Below, piece after piece: positions 20,506 through 31,400 of a stretch of DNA of 64,000 bases. Position numbers and translations under genes: made by a program. Every line of letters begins with the position of its first letter. The stretch's first letter is position 1. This stretch comes from Amphiura filiformis (lineage: Eukaryota; Echinodermata; Ophiuroidea; Amphilepidida; Amphiuridae), in the NCBI RefSeq assembly GCF_039555335.1, contig NC_092629.1, positions 4,917,912-4,981,911 on the forward strand, written 5' to 3'. The notes below the pieces were generated by a model. The model saw nothing but the letters and a program-made list of their open reading frames with translations. It did no database searches and was not told the origin of the DNA.

Positions 20506-21201
20506 GAATAAAATAAACACACTATCTGTAGTCATGCTGTGTTGTGACTCCCTACATTTTGGTCATCAAAAATATTTTATGACACCCCCTATTTTTCTTT
20601 CCGTATATATTTGGGACCCCCTAATCATCTAATAAAATGCAATTGCATGCCTTTCTGTTATCATGCTTATGGCTTAATACATTTCATCTCCATCTACATC
20701 CAGGGCCATACTGCCCCCCCACTGAACCCTCTGGGGTTAACATTTGCTACCCCCCCGAAACTCGTGTAGGTTATCCCAATAAGGATGGTCAATTGCTCCT
20801 GCGCCTGAATTTTTCACCCGATCATGGAGGGAGCGATGGAGAGTTTTCAGTACCTTTATCACTACAGGTATCTGCTCCCCGACCGTATCAGGACCCCCCC
20901 CCCCTTGTCATGTAATAGCGTGGCTATCTCCTCCCAAAGCTTTTTTTATCCCAGAAATACTTTCCGTGTCTCTCCAAATTTTGAGTATAGCCAATGTTTC
21001 CTTGTCATTCCAATTGACCCCTCTATGGAAACGGGAAATCACAAGCAGCAAATAAAAAAAGAAGCTAAACGGGAAATGTAAGAAAGAACAGATTTTAATG
21101 TTCATTTTCAATGATTCTACCTGTTCAGTAATTCTTCCTGTTATAGTGAACGCTCCCATTTACTCATCTAACGGTGATGTCCGAAAAAATAATCGCATCC
21201 C
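20506..21201. other. Gene-free; C-rich words and a second Helitron-like tail
   Basis: From about 21020 the sequence again has GGGAAATCACAAGC and the AATGATTCTACC...CAGTAATTC...ACTCATCTA order seen just before the hairpin at 20464. It is a second copy of the same tail, here with a degenerate hairpin that is interrupted by the MITE at 21202. Confidence 0.5.
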
Positions 21202-21572
21202 CAGGCCTTGCCGTTTGAGGCGAGCGATCGCTCTCGCTCGCCGCCGCTCGCCCAAACTCGATTTTTAGTGAGCGATTTTCCACTCGCCATAGACACTAAA
21301 TATCACTCGCTGCGAATCTCCCAAAATCAGCCACTGACTCAGCCATTTCAGTATTTAATCGATGCTGTACTCCCTCCAAGCGTAGAAAGTGAAAAATGTT
21401 AGCGCGCTTCGCGCGCATTTCAACGTAAATGTACATAAATACCGTGTCAAGACAGAAACTCTACTTGATTATTTCCTAAATAAGTGATATTTGTGAAAAT
21501 TCGACCACTCGCCTACAATCATGCTAGCGAGTGATTAACCACTCGCCTTTAAAATCTAAACGGCAAGGCCTG
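21202..21572. mobile_element. MITE with CAGGCCTTGCCG TIR and 6-bp target duplication
   Basis: The termini CAGGCCTTGCCGTTT and AAACGGCAAGGCCTG are perfect inverted repeats of 15 bases. CATCCC stands on both sides (21196-21201 and 21573-21578). The interior has several GCGAGCG/CACTCGCC words. The CAGG terminus resembles hAT elements, but the duplication visible is 6 rather than 8 bp. It sits in the end of a Helitron-like copy whose CTAG follows at 21580. Confidence 0.75.
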
Positions 21573-21659
21573 CATCCCGCTAGTTTATATTAATATTTGC
21601 AGCTGCAGCCATAAATTACTCTGCTTAAAATTTTCCGCGAGTGATATAGGCCTACTCAC

Positions 21660-21906
21660 AATTATATCCGACAGCCCAATAGTGCTGCGTGTCCACACGT
21701 AATTACTATTACCGGACGTAACGTTTCGATCGGTCTTAACAGCTCTTAACTCTGGTCATCTTCAGCCTTAAATTGTCGGATTTAAAGCACATTACGTCGG
21801 ATATAGTAATTTTTTTTTATATCCTACGTTCATTCACACTGCCACTTATATCCGATACTATTACCGACGTAATTTAAGTCCGGTAATAGTCCGACTGTGT
21901 GAACAC
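21660..21906. mobile_element. Palindromic MITE, copy A
   Basis: It starts ATTATATCCGACAGCCC and ends CCGACTGTGTGAACAC. It shares with 22180-22428 the words GTAACGTTTCGATCGGTC, TCTTAACAGCTCTTAAC, ACATTACGTCGGATATAG and CATTCACACTGCCACTTA. The termini carry CACAC and GTGTG in inverted order. Confidence 0.65.
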
Positions 21907-22179
21907 GACGAGTCGGCAATAGCTCTATGTCCGACGTGTTTATATCCGAGCTATTACCGGTCATAACTAACCGGAAATGGTCAGCAGAGCTAATGTCTCC
22001 TTCTCTTGCCAGTTCATTCCTCTATTGCGTTTGATATTCGCACCTGCATCCATGATGATTTTGTTTTATCTCTCACTGGTCACACTATTTATACTCTGCT
22101 TCAAATCAGTTGCGCGAGTGATTTAATTTAACCCGGAAGTGTTCTTCACGCTGAATCACGCAGAAAGGTGAAAGGTCAC

Positions 22180-22428
22180 AGTTATATCCGACAGCCCAAA
22201 AGCGCTGTTCAGTGTTCACACGTAATTACTATTACCGATCGTAACGTTTCGATCGGTCTTAACAGCTCTTAACCCTGGTCATCTTCGGATTTAAATTGTC
22301 GGATTTAAACCACATTACGTCGGATATAGTTATATCCGACGCTCATTCACACTGCCACTTATACCCGATACTATTACCGACGTAATTTAAGTCCGGTATT
22401 AAGTGGTTTAAGTCCGACTGTGTGAACA
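22180..22428. mobile_element. Palindromic MITE, copy B
   Basis: Second copy of the 21660 element, same orientation, about 520 bases away. Flanking words (GCGAGTGAT) are also shared, so a larger segment was duplicated. Confidence 0.65.
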
Positions 22429-22559
22429 AGGCTTCTGTCATCTTCAGCTATCGTAGAACATGACAATTGTCATACCGTCCCGGTAGGTTGATTACAAACA
22501 CTCTGTAGGTGTGGAAAATTGTTCCGCTAGTATGGAAGGCCAGCAGGAAAAAAATCCAA

Positions 22560-22844
22560 ATAACATTTATCAAGCATATATAGTACGGAAGCGTCTATGT
22601 GACACAACTTGACAAGATAATTATCTTGCCATGTCGACTTATTATCAGCATTATGTCAAAATGACGATATAAAATATCTCGCCAAGACAACTGAACAAAC
22701 AAGTCAATATGGCAAGATAAATTATCATGCTAAGTCGACATACCAAAAATGGATGTCTTCTTCCCGAAATAAATTATTATGCCAAGTCAATTTAGCAACA
22801 AATTAATGTCTACATAGCAAGATATTCTGTCACGTCCAGTTGAC
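22560..22844. repeat. Degenerate repeat of AAGATAAATTATC words
   Basis: Variants of GGCAAGATAAATTATCATGC with AAGTCGAC or AAGTCAA follow one another about every 60-80 bases, and the start of each large satellite unit downstream uses the same words. Confidence 0.5.
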
Positions 22845-24135
22845 TTAACAAACAATATAAGTCAACATGGTAAGATAAATTATCATACCAAGGAATAGTA
22901 ATTTTTGACACCGTATAATTTAAATTATTGAAAAGCATCCTCGGGATGTAGAGGAGGGGGCGGCCCGAAATTAAAGGTAAAATTAAATCTCAAAAGACCG
23001 CCGACAACCGTCGCTCAATAGGGATATCCAACTAGATTGCCCCGCAGTGCTACAAAGAACCACAAACCGCGGAATTTCGATATCCAGCTAGATTGCCCCG
23101 CAGGACTCAGGAACCACAAATCTTGAAATATGGATATCATGCAAATTAAAACCACAAACCGCGAAAAACCGCCAACAACTGCCGCTTAATAGAAATATTC
23201 AACTATATTTCAACTAGATTGCCCCGCAGGGCTATAAAGAACCATAAACCGCGAAATATGGATGTCCAACAAGTTTTAACTATAAATTAGCCCTCGATAG
23301 AGGGCAAAGCTTGAAGGATTAGGGAAATTATAACCACGAACCGTGAAAGTTGCCTTAACAAACAATATAAGTCAACATGGTAAGATAAGTTATCATACCA
23401 AGTAATAGTAATTGTTGACACCGTATAATTTAAATTATTGAAAAGCATCCTCAGGATGTAGAGGAGAGGGCGGCCCGAAATTAAAGGGAAAATTAAATCT
23501 CAAAAGACCACCGACAACCGCCGCTCAATAGGGATATCCAACTAGATTGCCCCGCAGGGCTACAAAGAACCACAAACCGCGAAATTTGGATATCTAGCTA
23601 GATTGCCCCTGCAGGACTCAGGAACCACAAATCTTGAAATATGGATATCCTACAAATTAAAACAACAAACCGCGAAAAACTGCCAACAACTGCCGCTCAA
23701 TAGAAATATCCAACTAGATTGCCCCGCAGGGCTATAAAGAACCACACACCGCGAAATATGGATGTCCAACAAGTTTTAACTATAAATTAGCCCTCAATAG
23801 AGAGCAAGGCTTGAAGGATAAGGAAAATTATAACCACGAACCGCGAAAGACCTCCAACAACCACCTCAATAGAGATATCCAACTATATTGCCCCGCAGGG
23901 CTACAAAGAACCACACACCGCGAAATATGGATTTCCAACAAGCTTAAACAATAAATTAGCCCCGATAGAGGACAGGGCTTGAAGAATAAAGGAATACCAC
24001 GAACCGCGAAAGACCGCCAACAACCGCCGCTCAATAGAGATATCCAACTAGATTGCCTGCAGGGCTACAAAGAACCACAAACGGCGAAATTTGGATATCC
24101 AACTAGATTGCCCCAGTGCTACAAAGAACCACGTA
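22845..24135. repeat. Satellite with higher-order structure (about 510 bp)
   Basis: A roughly 510-bp unit starts with TTAACAAACAATATAAGTC at 22845 and again at 23355, with truncated copies continuing to about 24135. Inside each, a roughly 56-bp subunit recurs (GATATCCAACTAGATTGCC, then CCGCAGGGCTAC, then GAACCACAAACCGCGAAA). Confidence 0.75.
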
Positions 24136-24309
24136 CATTTTAGTTATAGGTATAGCTATTATACTCGTATTTTTTATTGTCATAAATCAAGGATAATATT
24201 ATTCAAACTTCTATTTTTCGCTTTATTCGCCTTATGGAGTACTTCGTAACCGGATGACTTTTCAAGCTTGGAGCTACTCGGCTTCATTCATAAAAAGAAA
24301 CGAAATCTA

Positions 24310-24753
24310 CCAAAAAAACGTTGACAACGTAAAGAAAGCAGCAAGTTTAAAAAGCCCCACCTCGGCTCACTTTTTGAAACTTGGTCCCATTTGTAAAAGA
24401 TACTGATTTAAACTTTGTCATAATTATCAACTTAAAACATTTCCAGAAGTGTTATGAATCTTTAATGTGCCGATGCGATATATTACTTACAAGTTGTTAG
24501 CATTCTGGAACGATCAGAAAGGTTATTATGTTGTTCTTGGCCAATATCCTATATATGTTTTGTTTTATAATAATTATTAAGTTCATGATCAATGATTGAA
24601 TTAAATGAATAACAAGTAGGCATGTTAATGGCAATGATGCTAAAAAAACACCGATTTGCTGTTGATATTCAAAATGGGATCAAGTTTCAAAAGTGAGCCG
24701 AGGTGGGGCTTTTTAAACTTGCTGCTTTCTTTTACGTTGTCAACGTTTTTTGG
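24310..24753. mobile_element. Element with 80-bp terminal inverted repeats
   Basis: The left arm 24310-24390 starts CCAAAAAAACGTTGACAACG. The right arm 24674-24753 is its near-perfect reverse complement, ending CGTTGTCAACGTTTTTTGG. The roughly 280-base interior is non-coding. Confidence 0.75.
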
Positions 24754-25046
24754 TAGTCACAGTACACGGCGTGCAGGATGGTACTCACACATCAAAAGCC
24801 CGTGCAGTAGCAAAACCGAAGGACATGCATTGGCGACATCTGCGCTGGCATTTAATTTCAGTTTTCTTTGCTTTTCCCCAGTTGTCCGGCTCAAAATTAA
24901 AAAGGGTAATATCTGACAGTAAAAGCTAACATTTTATGGAAAAGAAATGCTAATCTATTTTGTATGGAAAATGTTATAACATGGCTTTAACATGAGTAAT
25001 CGAATTGGTCAAAAACCACTTGGATAAAAATGCGTATTTCCTGCGT

Positions 25047-25072
25047 AATTAATATTGATAAAAAATAAATAA

Positions 25073-25105
<33 letters not shown>

Positions 25106-25176
25106 AATTAATTAATTAATTAATTAATTAATTAATTAATTAATTAATTAATTAATTAATTAATTAATTAATTAAT

Positions 25177-25271
<95 letters not shown>
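25047..25271. repeat. Mirror-symmetric AAAT/AATT/ATTT microsatellite
   Basis: AAAT units (about 25060-25100) pass into AATT units (to about 25175) and then into ATTT units (to about 25270). The outer arrays are reverse complements, so the block can fold into one long hairpin. Confidence 0.9.
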
Positions 25272-25272
<1 letters not shown>

Positions 25273-25401
25273 AAAATCAAAATCAAATACATTCCACTTA
25301 TGTGATATGTCAAGGGTGCACTGACCATAGCGCATTAGGCGAATCTTTACCGTTAATCAAACATGTTGACTTCTTGTAGTATTTCTTGGACATTTTCAGA
25401 C

Positions 25402-28400
25402 ATGGCTTATTCTTGTATTAGTTTGCTAATATTTACGACGCTCATGGCATTATCTGTTGGTCAGGATGACGACTTACATCTAACAATACTCCACACTAGT
25501 GACGTTACGTCTTCTTTTGAGCAATTTAACACGGACGGGGATAAATGCACAGACGATGAAGACGCAAGGGGTGAGTACCAACAGAGAGGTACTAGATTAG
25601 AAACGGATTTTTCTTCGTGACCACAAGAATAATATGGCGCGACCCACGGCATAATACAATTTATATTATGCCGTGGGTCACGCCATATTATTCTTATGGT
25701 CACGAAAAAAAGGGCCGGATTTATCTTTTTGGGGCCCCCTGGGCCAGGCTAAAATTTGGAGTCCCCAAACGCACCGTGAGGAAGGTATGGGCACTCAATT
25801 GGCCAAGTTTTTAGATTTTACCAGGACAATTCTAGACTATTTTAGCCCAAATTGAAGCTGGATTTTGCTATATACCAGGCTAGTTACGCGCGAAGCGCGC
25901 AAAACGTTACCATTTTTGTACCCTATTTTAGCCCTAAACATGGTGTTTTTCGGCTAAAATGGAAGATGGACACTGCACAGGGCAATTTTGGGACCGGGCC
26001 CATCTGGTCCTATGGTAAATCCGGCCCTGAATGCAAAAAGTGATTTGCTCATCAGAACGATCGTAAAAATACCAGCCAGAATTCAGATTTTGGTACTTTT
26101 GCCAATGTCATATATGTGTTTACTTTGCTCAGATGGCGTGACAAAAGTTCCACTTGATACTGTTGGTTTCTTATGTATTATATGTTTGTTTAGGTGAATG
26201 TCTTGGAGGAGTACCGCGTCTTGGGACGGTCATCAATGGTTGTCCATCCCTTATGTATTGTATTTTTATATACTTGTTTAGGTGAATGTCTTGGAGGAGT
26301 ACCGCGTCGTGGGACGGTCATCAATGGTGTCCGAAATGAACGTGATGATATCAATGTCCTGTTGTTAGATGGAGGGGATCAGTTCGTTGGTGAATGGTTT
26401 AATGTCTACAAAGGCGAGGCAACTTCTTACTTCATGAACAGGCTGGGTTATGACGCAATGGTACGTTCTTGAAAGCACAATTTATACTACATCGCTGAGC
26501 GATAGCAATTGGTTTTTAGCAAATGAGGTGGAGTGATTTTTGTTGCGGAAGAGCGAGGTACCTCATTTGCCAAATAGCAATCGCTCGGCGCTCAGCGATG
26601 GAGTATAAACTTAGAATACGCTCAAACAGTATCAAAGAAACAATATAATTTAAAGTGTTGCCGTTTCACTTCAAAACATCAGCACTGCTGATGAAGTCAA
26701 CCGATGGTTGATTAAACGTCCAGAAAACGTTCGTTTTGACTGGTCTTGAGCTGATGAAATTCTTTATGTTACATAAACGTATTTGGGTTTCGACAAAGCA
26801 TTTCAAAAACATTTAAATGTCGGGTCATGAAACAGTTCTTAACGTTCGATATGAAAACAAATAGGCCTGCCTGCAATATTGTAAGAACATTTAGACAAAT
26901 TAATGTTATTATAAATTCTGTTATTTTGCCAAGTATTGTCTTAAATAGCATTATGTTTAAATGTTTTGTAGCATTGAACTAGTTTTTAATTTTTAGAAGG
27001 TTCATTACACCGAAGGTTTGTTATTACGAAGGGCCAGTATTCCAGAGGGTCGTTACTCCAAAGGGTCATTACTTTGAATTTACAGTACGGATCATTATTT
27101 CGAAGGGTAGTTATTCCGAAATTCGGAGTAATAAACTTTCGTAGTAATGAGCCTTCGGAGTATTGACCCTTCTGAATAACATACCTTCGACGCAATCGTA
27201 CATTGGGGATGACGAGAAATGACCCTTCAGAATATCGAATCTTCTAAATAACGATTTTTTTAAATAACGTCTTCGGTATAACCCTAAATTGGTTACATCC
27301 ATGGATTAAATTCCGACTTCCGACCGCTCTCCCAATCATGTCCATAGTGTTACTGGACCACTAGGGGTATCTGTTAATTAAGCTGTGGCTCCATGTACAA
27401 ATAGTCATCATCCAGTTGTCAGTCAGGTTATATAGTCGCGACTCCTAATCCGTCCCGGACATTGCAGAAGTGAACTGATTCTGACACAGTAGCGCGTGTG
27501 TATGCCGTGTATGTATGAGAACAGGAACAAATTGGTTTCATACTTTCCTGCCGCTTTGCTGCTCTGAAGATGATTTCGCTCCACTGCGCAGTTGCACCAG
27601 AAACGGTAGCGTTGACCAGAGGCAAGCCGATACATCGATCACTCCACCGCTTTGCCCAAGCGGTACCATCGCCGGCAACAATGGCTTTCATAGTCATGCC
27701 GCTGCCACTCAGCGGCGCACAGCGTCATCATCTCTATATCTTCGTGTAAAAAATTGCCGTGATAGTACGATGAATCCTCTTTTGTTCGAGATAGGCCAAG
27801 CGACTCAAGCTAAGCATACCATTCCACAGAGCCTGCCACACATGTACGATTTGCGCATGATCAGTATCCCATATGATATTTCTATTACAAGAAAATTTGA
27901 TTTGTAGTCAGGTATTTTTAATACACTAACTGGGAATTAAATACACCGGTATTTTGCTGTGGATATATTTTACTGCATTTTATAATCTTTTGATCTTCAA
28001 AATAAAAATTGTGATATATTCAACTGTTTGAGAATTCCAATTCTATAAAGGAACACCTGTATTAGAAAATTAAATCACAAGTCATACAATGCATACTATG
28101 GCACTTTCTTTATCGGCGTCAATAATAGAATATCGATTTCAATCGAATTGAATACATCGCTCCATTTTGAGTTTGTAGTTCACCACTAAGCGATCCAGCG
28201 ATCGATTGCCAGCCAATCAGATAGAACTCCTTTTCTTTCGTTCGGTGAAATACCACTCGCCCGTCGCTCACCAACGGAGTATTAAGTTTATATTTGTAAT
28301 ATATGGTGTCGACACTGTGCGGCGTGCCGTTGCGTTTGCAGACAAGTGCAAGCGGCATGATGAATCGTCACGCCGCTCAGCGACAAGCGGCAGAAAGTAT

Positions 28401-31400
28401 CATACCAACATGATTGACTTTATTTTACAGACGTTCGGTAACCTTGAGTTTGCACTTGGACCAGATGGTCTAGCATCATTCCTAGAGGATATCGATTTTG
28501 ACGCTGTCAGTGCTAATCTTAACGTAACCAACGAACCTAGCCTCCAAGGATTGTTCAGCAAGAGTGTGATAAAGGACATAGATGGTAAACCAGTCGGCAT
28601 TGTCGGCTACACGGTTCAACGAACTAATGTTATAGCAAATGTTGGTGAGTTTCAATAAAGAGGACCTAAAATAAATCACAAGAGAGCAAACTGTACATGC
28701 AAGTACTTGCATACAGTTTACTCTCTTTGTTAGCCAGCTGGAATTTCTTTATGCAGTAAATATTAACGAATAAATATTGAGCATTGTCCTGTATGCAAGC
28801 GTGCATTATTTTTACATTTGAACATTTAAACCTAATTAAATGTTTTGTAGGAAACAGGTTGCTGAAGATGAAGAAAAAGCACCAAACACAATATAAAGCT
28901 AATTTACATATTAACTACCAGAGTGTATACCAGTGTGTATTGTTTTGAATGTTCTTTCTTTTTAACTTGGAATGAATGTGTTACGTAATCGTTTATTCAC
29001 AATCAGTCAAAGCAACTACTTCGAAACAAAATTAACGTATAAGACGGGCTACACGGTTTTTGTTTGTTTCGTTGGTTTGTTTCTGTTTTTTTATTTTTTA
29101 TTTTTGAATACAGGAGATACTTGCAGTTTTTTATTTTTGTGGTCTTCGGGACCACACGGGATAGACGATCGGTTGTGGAGACAAATCAATTCTCTTATTT
29201 ATCTTTGTAACAGACTGCGCGTCCCAGATAAAAACAAACAAAACAATTAAATGTGAAAATCGTAAATAGGAACAACAATGTCACTAACATTCCTTGTTTT
29301 TTAATATTCATAGGTGACGCGTACTTTGAAGATGTGATCGATTCAGTGCAAAAGGAGGTCGATTCTTTGACGTCGCAAGGCGTAGATATAATCATCGTTT
29401 TGGGTCATAGTTACGGCAGAGTTGTTGATGGTAACGAAGCTCTAGAAATTGCCAAAAACATCAGTGGTGTCGATATAGTTGTGATTGGTGGTGCACTTCT
29501 TTTTCAATACCCAAATAACGGTATGGATACACTTTGATTACTTATTTCCGCACACTATCGAATACAAGATTCTTAAACGTCTGTACATCGCACAGAGGTT
29601 TGTAGCCAATTTTGCTGCATTGGGAAGAGCGAGTCACCTAATTGGTCAAAGACCAATCGCTCGTCAACGATGGAGTAAATATTCGCCAAGCACAAGTAGC
29701 CACCATAACAAACACGGACTTGATCACTGAACTTCTATTCATTATTGGTACGGATCACCGGTATCCAGATTCGTCTGTCATTATGCGAGAGGGTATCATG
29801 ACGACACGATCAACAGACAGTTTAGGTTAAATGTAACTGTACTATTATCAGACTACGGCCAAAGAAAATTCTTTATTTTATGTTTAATTTTATATTTAAT
29901 CCACCCCACCCATAGGATGACCGTTTATAAGAGAAAATGATATTGACGCCTATGTTTCGGTACCGTGCCCAAAGGTTATGACCCCAAAGAAAATTCTTTA
30001 TTTTTATGTTCAGTTGTAACCAATAAAATAATACTATTTAATCTCCCATAGGATGCCCGTTTATAAGAGAGGACGAGATTGGTGCTTACGTTTCGGAACC
30101 GTACCCAAAGGTTGTGACCCCAAACGATGACCCCGACGGCGAAGTTCTCATTATCCATGGATACATTGATGCCAGGTATATTGGTCGGCTGAACGTTGTG
30201 TTTGACGAAGATGGTAAAATTACAGAATGGTATGGGAATCCTATTCGGCTGGACAAGAATATCGAACAAGGTTGGTTGATATTATGTGTACGGGGTGTTT
30301 TTTTTGCTTGCCGCAATTGAAGCCAGAAGTGTGAGAGAATGTCGTGACCCCTCGAGGGTTCAGGGGCCCCAACATTGGGGGGGCCAAAAGTGCCTTATGA
30401 ATCTTTCTTTTAACCCCAATAACAGCATGTTTTTGGCCAAAATAGGGCAAACTTTTTTCCGCACTTCGCGCGCATTCAAATAGCAAAATTCATGTTGATC
30501 TGGGGCTAAAATAATCTGAAATTGAATTTTATTCGCGTGCTTTGCGCGCAAATGTCTTAATAATATCAGAACAAAATATGTTAGTTCCCCTCTATATTAT
30601 ACGTAAAACCAAAACTTGGCCACTAACTAACATAAGTGCACATATGCCTTCCAAGATCCTCGGCAATTGTGGCATGACCCAGGGCCCCCAAAAGGTAAAC
30701 CCCGCCCTCGTTAAAAGGGACCGTACTGCGCCTTGTCCATGGGCCCCTGATGCTCTGGCTACGCCCCTGACAGTCGCCATTTTGTATTTATTGTTTGTTT
30801 CCATGTTAAGGTTTGCACCGGATAGTCCGTGGGTAGAAGAGCACCTTTGATCATGAGCAAAAAATAATCGATATACATCGTTCTAGCTAAATCAGGAAGA
30901 TGTTTAAACGTGTAGATATCTCAAAAATCATCGTCATATATGTACCAACTTGAGTAATAAGGCTAATATTTTGGCTGACCATCTTTGCACGTTAATGTAT
31001 GAACAAGTGTGTTGACGAGCTATGTCTTAAGTTTTTCATTGATATTGTATTAGATCTCTACTAAATCCATGGTATAGACCACATCTATGTGTCGAGCATT
31101 AAATTTAACCTCGGATCTCTGGACAGATGTCATGCTATTTGTATTTAAAAGAATTAAGTATATCGATACTTGCTTTTCAGATCCTGAATTACTTGAGGAG
31201 ATAAAGGAATACGCTGAAGGAGTAGAAAACACCGTCAACCGGCTATTGGGTAGAACACTGGTCAAACTTGCTGGTAACGTGCCAGGAGACAACGCTTGCC
31301 GGAAGGGCGAGTGCAACCTGGGTAATTTGATTACTGACGCAATGGTATGGAATTACGTGACGTCATTTGATGACAAGGTCTGGAATAATGTATCCATTGG

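Noticed and set aside
27515..27907. 130-codon plus-strand frame
   Set aside because: Part is shared with 11562-11780 only because both lie in copies of a MITE; no coding constraint seen.
28206..28430. Upstream part of the open frame leading into exon 3
   Set aside because: The family alignment begins exactly after the AG at 28429-28430; the upstream frame is intronic and partly MITE.
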